Positions 56,741 to 64,000 of a stretch of 64,000 bases of DNA are shown piece by piece. The stretch covers positions 43,560,191 through 43,624,190 of the forward strand of contig JAOANR010000013.1 in assembly GCA_030278955.1 (NCBI GenBank). The letters run 5' to 3'. Under the pieces are notes generated by a model. It searched no databases. It saw only the letters and a list, made by a program, of their open reading frames with translations, and had not been told where the DNA came from. Position 1 is the stretch's first letter. Every line of letters begins with the position of its first letter. The position numbers were made by a program, and so were the translations under genes. Source of the stretch: Hygrophila difformis. Lineage: Eukaryota; Streptophyta; Magnoliopsida; Lamiales; Acanthaceae.

Positions 56741-57132
56741 CGGCATCCAAAACGACGGCGGTGCAACTCGAGCGATGTTGGCAGCATGTACCGGCGAGAT
56801 ACGATGCTCGAAGATGAGGAAGTCGGCGCTGAGAAACCTCTACCACGACGATGGCGCTGACTAACCTCGATGACGGCGGCACTGACTGACTTCGATAACG
56901 GGAGTGAGCAACAACGATGGCTGTAGCCGCCTTGGGGGGTGCCGGCGGTGTGACGAGGGAGAAGAGAAGAAGTAGAAGAAAATTTGAAAAAATGCCCAAA
57001 AAGTTTGACCTAAGAGGAAAAAGTGGCTTTTTATAGAAGCCATGAAATTAGGGTTTTTAAATGGGCCTATTGGGCCAGATTCAAATTAAAAACACGCAGA
57101 TTTGTCTTGCAGTGCTAATCAGACAAATTGCG
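56741..57132. other. Promoter region candidate for the antisense gene, and Gypsy 3' untranslated end
   Basis: G+C-rich DNA grades into AT-rich DNA. On the minus strand CTATAAAAAGCC (about 57029-57040) is a strong TATA-like box, about 700 bp upstream of the proposed antisense ATG. Confidence 0.5.
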
Positions 57133-57145
57133 CGAGGGGGGCATC
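57133..57145 (+). other. Gypsy polypurine tract
   Basis: CGAGGGGGGCATC lies directly before the 3' LTR. Confidence 0.8.
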
Positions 57146-57697
57146 TGTTAACTCCAAATATTTTTAAGCCCATGAAATTAAAATTCTTTAGGCCCATTGA
57201 AGTCGGCCCAGTCTATGTCCGAAAGGCCCAATCCGATTCAAAGGCCCATTAAGCCCAATTCAATTTTTATCCGGATGATGCCAAGTGGTGATAAAGAAGC
57301 TGGCGACTCATAGAGGAGGATCCGTCATCAAGACACAAGGAATCCCGAGCATTCATGACAGACAGAGAGGATCACGGAACATTGAAGCTCGAGGCGCCAT
57401 CTGCGGAAGAAAGAGTTAAGCGTTACAACTCTACTCCTAAACCGATAGACATGACGCGCCTTTGTATATATACTGGGTGGAGGCATCACCAAGGGGCATC
57501 TCAACCTACACCAGAAATCTGCATTTTCAATACTTTTACTTCCTGTAATCCTTTCATTCCTTGCAAGTTTAATTCTGTATTCTTTTCATTCTGCAATTTT
57601 CTTCCTTTACTGTTTTATTCAAGTTTTTTTTTGTAATTCCTCAATCCTTGTAACCATCTTCATCAATATTCAATACACAAAAAATTCTTGGTTAACA
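57146..57697 (+). repeat. Gypsy 3' LTR
   Basis: 552 bp with one difference from the 5' LTR by eye. It is followed by the TSD GCTAT and the resumed Copia B pol. Confidence 0.96.
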
Positions 57698-60600
57698 GCT
57701 ATACAAGCTGAATTATCTTCAAATAAAATTGTTGGGGGAACTTTTGGTTCAATGACCAAACCACAATTTTTTAATATATGATAAGTCATTGACCTCAACC
57801 AAATACATTCTCGACTAGCCTCATGGATTGCTAATATTTCGGCATGATTTGATGAAGTAGCCGTTAATGTTTGTTTCATGGATCTTCATGAGATAGCAGT
57901 TCCACCACACATAAAAATATAGCCTGTTTGAGATTTGGCTTTGTGTGGGTCTGATAAATATCCTGCATCGGCATATCCGATCAACTCATGTCGAGAATCT
58001 TTTGGGTAAAAGAACCCAAGGTCAACTGTTCCCTGGAGATAGCGAAAGATGTGCTTTATGCCTTTCCAATGTCGTTGAGTAGGGCAAGAACTAAATCTTG
58101 CGAGTAAATTAACAGCAAACACGATATCAGGTCGCGTGCTATTTGCCAGATACATTAACGCGCCAATTGCGCTTAAATATGGCACTTCTGGGCCAAGTTG
58201 TTCTTCATTATCCTCTTTTGGCCTAAATGGATCCTTTGCAGGATCAAGTGTCCGAACGACCATTGGACTACTTAACGGATGAGCATAATCCATTCGAAAT
58301 TGCTTCAATACCTTTTGGGTATAAGCTGATTGATGAACAAAAATACCCTTATTCAAATGCTCAATTTGCAAACCAAGGCAGAATTTTGTTTTTCCAAAAT
58401 CCTTTATTTCGAACTCCCTTTTCAGATATTCAATTGCCTTTTCTAGCTCTTCAGGAGTTCCAATTAAATTTAAATCATCAACATAGACTGCGATGATTAC
58501 ATATTCTGACCCATTTTTCTTTATAAAAACACATGGGCATATTGGATCATTTATATAACCTTCATTAATTAAACTTTCGCTGAGGCGATTGTACCACATT
58601 CGGCCCGATTGCTTAAGCCCATAAAGTGATTTTTGTAATTTGATGGAATAAACTTCTCTGGGCTTTGAGTTATAAGATTCAGGCAATTTAAATCCTTCAG
58701 GTATTTTCATATAAATATCATTCTCCAATGAGCCATATAAGTAAGCAGTAACAACATCCATCAGCCTCATTTCGAGCTTTTCTCGTACTGCTAGGCTCAT
58801 GAGATACCTGAAAGTTATCCCATCCATAACCGGGGAATATGTTTCCTCGAAATCAATTCCCGGTCTTTGGGAAAATCCTTGGGCTACAAGCCTTGCTTTG
58901 TATCTTGCAATTTCATTATTTTCATTTCTCTTTCTAACAAACACCCATCTGTAGCCAACTGGTTTTACATTTTCAGGTGTTTGGACTATGGGGCCGAATA
59001 CTTTTCTTTTGTTCAGTGAATCCAATTCTGATTTAATTGCATCTTTCCATTTTGGCCAATCATCCCTTTGCCGACATTCATCAACTGATTTTGGTTTAGG
59101 ATCTTCGTCATCTTTCATCATCTCAAGTGCTACATTATATGCAAATGCTTGATCAACTTTGATTTCTTTCCGGTTCCAATACTTTCCAGAAGTGATATAA
59201 TTGAAAGCAGTTTCAATAGTTTCACTTTCTTCTGGATTAGTATTTTCAGCATCAACTTCTTCAAAAGTTGAATTTATTACCTCTTCGGGTTTTTCATTAT
59301 CCACGTGTATAATTCTTTTCTTTCGTGGATTTTTATCTTTGGAACCCATTGGTCTACCACGCTTTTGCCGTGGATTAGATTCATTAGCACTTGGGATTTG
59401 CCCTTCAGGTATATTTATTTTGGCCGGTGCATTTGCTGCTTCAATGTAAGATTTTGTTACTCTTGCAGCATCATTGAAAGCATCAGGCAATTGATTTGCA
59501 ATCCTTTGCAAATGCACAATTCTTTGGACTTCTAATTCACATTGTTTTGTACGAGGATCACTGATATCAAGTGGGATTTTCCACGAAATTTCTTTTTTCA
59601 GTTGATTACTTCCTCCCCCTAATGTCGGGAAATGTGATTCGTCAAAATGACAATCTGCAAATCTTGCAGTAAATAAATCACCCGTTGTTGATTCAAGATA
59701 TTTAATAATCGAAGGGGATTCATACCCGACATAGATGCCCATCCTTCTTTAAGGTCCCATTTTTGTCCTTTGAGGTGGTGCTATTGGTACATATACCGCA
59801 CACCCAAAAATTCTTAAATGGGAAATATCGGGTTCTTTTCCCGTTATAATTTGAGTAGGGGAGTAGCTATGATAGCTTGTCGGTCTAATTTTTACTAATG
59901 CTGCTGCATGCAATATAGCATGTCCCCAAGCAGAAACGGGGAGTTTTGATTTCATCAATAAAGGTCGTGCAATTAATTGCAACCTTTTGATTAATGATTC
60001 AGCCAGACCATTTTGGGTATGCACATACGGAACTGGATGTTCTATTGTGATACCAACAGATGTGCAAAAATCATCAAAAGCATTTGATGTGTATTCTCCA
60101 GCATTATCAAGGCGTATTTTCTTTATTGGATAATCAGGAAATTGTGCTCGCAGTTTAATAATTTGTGCGAGTAGCCTAGCAAAGGCCAGGTTGCGAGTTG
60201 ACAATAAACAGACATGGGACCATCTTGTTGATGCATCAATTAGTACCATAAAGTACTTGAATGGTCCACAAGGTGGATCTATTGGTCCACATATATCACC
60301 TTGAATTCTTTCCAAAAATGTAGGGGATTCAATTCCCACTTTTGCTTGAGATGGCCTGGTAATTAATTTTCCTTGATAGCAAGCAGCACATGTAAACTCA
60401 TTTGGATTCAAAACCATTTTATGGTTTAATTTATGGCCATTGGAATTTTCAATAATTCGCCTCAACATCACGCTGCCCGGATGTCCAAGCCTTTCATGCC
60501 AGGTTATAAATTCACTAGTAGCCTTTAGGCCTACTAGGTTATGTACTTCTCCGGCATAAATTTTTGTATAATATAATCCAGATGTCAAACATGGCAGCTT

Positions 60601-60948
60601 TTCATGAACAAACTTTTCACCATTGATGGTTTGAGTAATTAAAACATACTCATTTCCTGCCTCATTTAAAGTTTCAATGTGATAGCCATTTTTTCGAATA
60701 TCACCAAAACTTAACAAGTTTCTCCGAGCCTTGCTTGAATATAGGGCATTTTCAAATGCTAATTTTGTCCCTTTAGGGAGAAATATAACGGCTCTTCCAG
60801 ATCCTTCAATACAATTTTCATTACCGCTTATAGTTTTAACTGCGGTCTTTCCCAATTTTAATTGGGAGAAAAAGCTTTTGCTTTTTAAGATACTGTGCGT
60901 TGTAGCACTATCAATGAGGCAGATTTCATTTTCAACTTGGCCATCCAT
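57698..60948 (-). pseudogene. Copia B pol, main part: protease, integrase, reverse transcriptase, start of RNase H
   Basis: It begins at ATG 60948 (MDGQVENEICLIDSATTH). Domain order and motifs are as in Copia A: integrase zinc finger, core (RLDNAGEY, NGLAESLIKRL), reverse transcriptase VYVDDLNLIG, and RNase H GYADAGYLSD. There are two 5'-to-3' breaks. A TAA stop replaces a sense codon just after the TKMGP motif (about 59748), where Copia A has CAA. The Gypsy insertion cuts RNase H at FEDNSACIA (57698). A further TGA-type break lies near 57885, between GGTAIS and the next segment, where Copia A reads SWRSMKQ. It is therefore non-functional. Confidence 0.92.
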
Positions 60949-61124
60949 TTCTTTTCAGAAGGTAATAAAAACAACATCAGTAATATAATATAATCACTGC
61001 AAAATACATTATAACTTGGGGGATACAAAATAGGGAATAAAATACTAAAATACAAAATATCATAAGGCAAAATATATCATCCGCAAAATACAAAATGTAA
61101 AGCCGATCTTTTCACTTTTCTTTT

Positions 61125-62147
61125 TCAGTTTGTGCCACCAATAAAGTCATCAGTCTCCAAGTGGGTAATATCATCATTCAGAACATCATCAAAGGTATCA
61201 TCGTGGGTGGCATGATGTGTCTCGGGATCAGATCTTTCTTGCCTTTTCGAGGCCTGGTACAGCTCAGCTAAATGACTAGCTGTTCGACAAACTCGGGCCC
61301 AGTGACCCTTGATTCCGCAGCGATCACATGGTTGATCATTATTTCTATCTCTTTTAAGCTTTGGCTGCGATTTATAGGGCCTCCTGTTGTCACTTCTACG
61401 GTTGAATTCATATCGAGGTTTATTTCGATATTTGTTTCTCGCAGATGATTCAGGCCTCCCACGACCGCGATCCCGATTTCTATCACGATTAAAATTTTGA
61501 TTTCTTTGATTCCCACGATCCCGCACTTGGTTTTCTGCTTCTGTGGCATTTGCTTCAGGAAATGGGGCAGCACCTGTTGGCCTGGATTCATGATTTTTTA
61601 GCAATAATTCTTTATTCTGCTCGGCCAGAAGTAGACAGGTGATAAGCTCGGAGTATTTTTGAAAACCCCGCTCACGGTACTGCTGCTGTAAAACCAGATT
61701 TGTGGCATGGAATGTGGAGAATGTTTTTTCCAGCATATCAGATTCAGTTATTTTTTCTCCACAAAGTGTCAGTTGCGATGTAATACGAAACATCGCTGAA
61801 TTATACTCACGGACTGATTTGAAGTCCTGGAGCCTCAGATTATGCCATTCGCTTCGAGCCTTTGGCAGCACCGTCATTTTGAGATGATCATATCTCTCTT
61901 TCAATTTCAGCCACAGTTCAAGTGGTGATTCCAGCGTCACATATTGAAGTTTAAGAGATTCATCAATATGGTGGCACAGAAAGATCATGGCTTTTGCCTT
62001 ATCCTGGCTGGATGGTTTTTTGTCAGGGGCGATAGTATCTTCCAACCCCATAGATGCCAGGTGCATCTTTACGTCCCGTGCCCAGGACATGTAATTATCT
62101 CCAGAAACCCATAACGGGAGAAATTCCTGCTTTGAGAGATTAGCCAT
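61125..62147 (-). CDS. Copia B gag, intact
   Basis: 340 residues from MANLSKQEF (ATG 62147; an in-frame ATG lies seven codons upstream). It is almost identical to Copia A gag, with the same zinc knuckle CDRCGIKGHWARVC. A gap of about 176 bases separates its stop from the pol ATG, as in Copia A. Confidence 0.93.
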   Translation of the reverse strand: MANLSKQEFLPLWVSGDNYMSWARDVKMHLASMGLEDTIAPDKKPSSQDKAKAMIFLCHHIDESLKLQYVTLESPLELWLKLKERYDHLKMTVLPKARSEWHNLRLQDFKSVREYNSAMFRITSQLTLCGEKITESDMLEKTFSTFHATNLVLQQQYRERGFQKYSELITCLLLAEQNKELLLKNHESRPTGAAPFPEANATEAENQVRDRGNQRNQNFNRDRNRDRGRGRPESSARNKYRNKPRYEFNRRSDNRRPYKSQPKLKRDRNNDQPCDRCGIKGHWARVCRTASHLAELYQASKRQERSDPETHHATHDDTFDDVLNDDITHLETDDFIGGTN

Positions 62148-62233
62148 AATTATATTAAAAAGTAACAATATAAAATTATACCTAAGACAAAACTCCGATA
62201 GAACTCCGGTAGAGACCCCTCGTGCTGATAACG

Positions 62234-62520
62234 TGTTGTATAAAATAAACCTATTAACTCTATATATATGAGAATATATGTATATAATGGACTATATATA
62301 TATTATATATTAATAATGAAGACAGAATTGGGAACGGACAGAAGCAAAGTAATGCCTTTCTTTTATTCAAGTGAACTGTGCAACGATTCTTTACAAATGG
62401 GGTATTTATAGGAGCACACAGATGTAATTAGTCATCCTTGCATGGTGACTAATGATATTTAGAAGATTACACTTGGACATGCACAAACATGAGTCACTCC
62501 TACGGGTATGACTCATCACA
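62234..62520 (-). promoter_or_regulatory. Copia B 5' LTR (promoter LTR)
   Basis: The TATA core GGTATTTATAGG at 62401-62412 gives TATAAATACC on the minus strand. The next inner bases on the minus strand (CGTTATCAGCACGAGG) match the primer-binding region of Copia A. Confidence 0.93.
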
Positions 62521-62680
62521 AGTAGTAATTTTTTGAGATGGGTTGCTATTGTTATGTCTAAGAGAACCCAGTGAGGTACTATGTGTTATTGGGTCATAAA
62601 TCATAATATAAGTTTATTTTATTATTATAACTTCTTATAATGTTTGCCTTAATAAAATAGACATTCTTCTCGGTGATATT

Positions 62681-63667
62681 AGGAGTGGGCAAAATATTCG
62701 AACTGATTCGTTGAACCACTGAATCGAACCGAATTTTTGGTTAACCGAGGACTCCGGAGCAAATACAAATATAATATTTCAGTATTTGTCCGGTTCAAAT
62801 ACAAATACAAATACTTTAATTTTTTCCCCCAGTTAACCGAACCGAACCGAATATATTTATTTTATTTTAAAAGTTATATATATTGCAAATATTATAGACA
62901 TTTGATGGTATAAAATTATGTATAAATAATATATATCATTATGAATTTAATTATTTAAGTATATAAAAAAATTAGAGAGCTAACTATCAAAATATATCAT
63001 CATATTTAATACTTCATCCGTTCTCAAATATTTCTTACGGACCCACTGCGCACGCAGTCCAATGCACATTTTGAATCAATAATAACTCAAGTTCGGTATA
63101 TGTAAAAATTCTAAAAGTTCGATATTTAAAAACTACACGACGAGACGAATATAACAAGATCCCCATTAACTATATTTTAACTTGTATAACTATGAGAAAA
63201 CTTTAAATTAAAGTGCATGTGTGAATAGTGCCCTAAAACCAAATGTACTAAACATTTGAGAATGGAGGAAGTATGCCTATATTGATTTTTGTTTTTCAGA
63301 ATACCTTATTATTGAACTATACCTCTACACTAAGATTCGTTACATATACTAACAAATTTTGATAATATTGAAAAGAACCACTGGATTCCATAGTTATATA
63401 TATATATATATTTTTTTCTGTAGTTTAATGACCTCGTCCGGCCCCCTAAAAATGTATAATCAAGTTTTCATTTCTTAAATCTTTGAGTTTCGTAGATTTT
63501 AAATATTCGAACCGAATCGTTTAACCGCTTAATCGAATCGAAATCGAACCTCCGGTTAATCGAGGACTCTGGTTACAAATACAAATACTGAAATAAAGTA
63601 TTTACCCGGTTCAAATACAAATACAAATACTTGAAAAATTCAGGTTAACCGAACCGTGTCCACCCTA
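62681..63667. mobile_element. Candidate hAT-like non-autonomous element
   Basis: It starts AGGAGTGGGCA and ends TGTCCACCCTA, imperfect inverted repeats. Flanking 8-mers GTGATATT (62673-62680) and GTGATATA (63668-63675) agree at 7 of 8. Both subterminal zones have GAACCGAA/TTCGGTT-type words and AAATACAAATACAAATACTT. A Stowaway is nested inside. No transposase. Confidence 0.65.
63012..63271. mobile_element. Stowaway-like MITE nested in the hAT-like element
   Basis: TA duplications lie at 63010-63011 and 63272-63273. The inverted ends CTTCATCCGTTCTCAAAT and ATTTGAGAATGGAGGAAG pair over about 22 bp. The interior is the window's main MITE family (GAGACGAATATAACAAGATC). Confidence 0.87.
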
Positions 63668-63834
63668 GTGATATAGGCAGCATAACAGACGAGACACAAA
63701 ATCACAATGAAATAGACATTCTTCTCAGATTCTGCCATCAAATTCTCCTCTGCAGACTGCAGTAGTGCAGTCTCCACCATCTCTGTGGGCACTCAGTCAC
63801 GCAACCACCTCCACACGTTACGTGTGTACTAAAA

Positions 63835-64000
63835 TTCTTCATGTACGAAATTTAATAACTAACGTTCGGTATAAGTAAAAATTCTAAATGTTCGATATTT
63901 AAGAATTATACGACGAGACGAATCTAACAAGATCTCGTATGACAATATTTTAATTTGTATAACTATGATAAAACTTAATTGAAAGTATATATGTGAATAG
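63835..64000. mobile_element. Stowaway-family MITE, incomplete at the right edge
   Basis: The interior words TAAAAATTCTAAATGTTCGA and GAGACGAATCTAACAAGATC match the family. The right end lies outside the window. Confidence 0.7.

Larger units (their letters stand above)
42991..57697 (+). mobile_element. Tat-type Ty3/Gypsy retrotransposon, complete, nested in Copia B
   Basis: 14,707 bp in plus orientation. LTRs of 552 bp (42991-43542 and 57146-57697) start TGTTAACTCC and end GGTTAACA. They differ at one base by eye (GAAGCTTGAG versus GAAGCTCGAG). The TSD GCTAT lies at 42986-42990 and 57698-57702. Sense ORFs encode gag-protease and reverse transcriptase, RNase H, a second archaeal-type RNase H, and integrase. 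The double RNase H marks the Tat lineage. Between integrase and the 3' LTR lies a spliced antisense gene. Confidence 0.96.
42347..62520 (-). mobile_element. Copia element B, 20.2 kb span, split by a Tat-type Gypsy insertion
   Basis: Minus orientation. LTRs at 42347-42631 (285 bp) and 62234-62520 (287 bp) start TGTTGTATAAAA and end ACTCATCACA. Their only difference by eye is one extra TA in a microsatellite. The target duplication AGTAG lies at 42342-42346 and 62521-62525. Without the 14.7-kb insertion the element is about 5.5 kb, with gag and pol nearly identical to Copia A. The LTRs, however, are not similar to those of A beyond the first bases and the TATA region. Confidence 0.96.

Noticed and set aside
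56227..56787. Minus-strand frame MLPTSLELHRRRFG as first exon of the antisense gene
   Set aside because: It reaches the 56315 donor in the wrong phase and would hit a stop in exon 2.
56242..56817. Plus-strand Trp/Arg/Gly-rich open frames
   Set aside because: Stop-free artefacts of the GCTGGCGGCG array, present in several frames on both strands.
1..64000. CRISPR arrays, bacterial operons, plasmid or phage features
   Set aside because: The window is plant nuclear DNA with spliced genes; tandem arrays present are transposon or slippage repeats.

Overview
This window is nuclear DNA from a flowering plant, most likely a eudicot. The evidence is intron-rich plant genes (cyclin T, a DUF936 protein, an organellar RlmN-like methyltransferase, PRP17/CDC40), AT-rich spacers, Stowaway, PIF and hAT miniature transposons, an L1-type LINE with a terminal RNase H, and Copia and Ty3/Gypsy (Tat-type) LTR retrotransposons. 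I cannot name the species.

Layout. 1-8.8 kb: cyclin T on the minus strand, running off the left edge, with a long probable 5' leader region that hosts two Stowaway MITEs and a tRNA-derived SINE. 8.8-13.4 kb: a MITE cluster (Stowaway, PIF-like, hAT-like, and a PIF-like element with subterminal TCTGATCTGG arrays). 13.4-19.4 kb: a nearly intact LINE. 21.0-22.8 kb: a four-exon DUF936 gene. 23.3-24.5 kb: a decayed F-box gene. 24.9-26.6 kb: a three-exon gene (minus) for a 92-residue plant protein. 27.2 kb: a second SINE with target-site duplications (TSDs). 28.6-32.1 kb: a nine-exon RlmN-like gene (minus) that needs one GC-AG intron. 32.2 kb: tRNA-Gly(TCC). 32.3-37.8 kb: Copia element A. 39.9-41.7 kb: single-exon PRP17/CDC40 (minus). 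42.3-62.5 kb: Copia element B, split by a 14.7-kb Tat-type Gypsy element. 62.6-64 kb: an hAT-like element with a nested Stowaway, and part of another MITE.

The three LTR elements each have matched 5-bp TSDs (GAAAC, AGTAG, GCTAT) and almost identical LTR pairs, so they inserted recently. Copia A and B share nearly identical interiors but have very different LTRs.

The most interesting object lies inside the Gypsy element. Antisense to gag-pol, nine exons (51460-56323, minus) join with consistent phase into about 1,203 codons. They encode a Pro/Ala-rich start, a plant mobile domain, an acidic region, three similar small exons and a coiled coil. Its introns point against the element's own transcript, so they would survive retrotransposition.

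Host genes appear to be independent housekeeping genes: transcription elongation, splicing, organellar rRNA/tRNA modification, possible microtubule association, and one small protein of unknown role. All exon boundaries are my reading of splice signals and frame, not transcript data.
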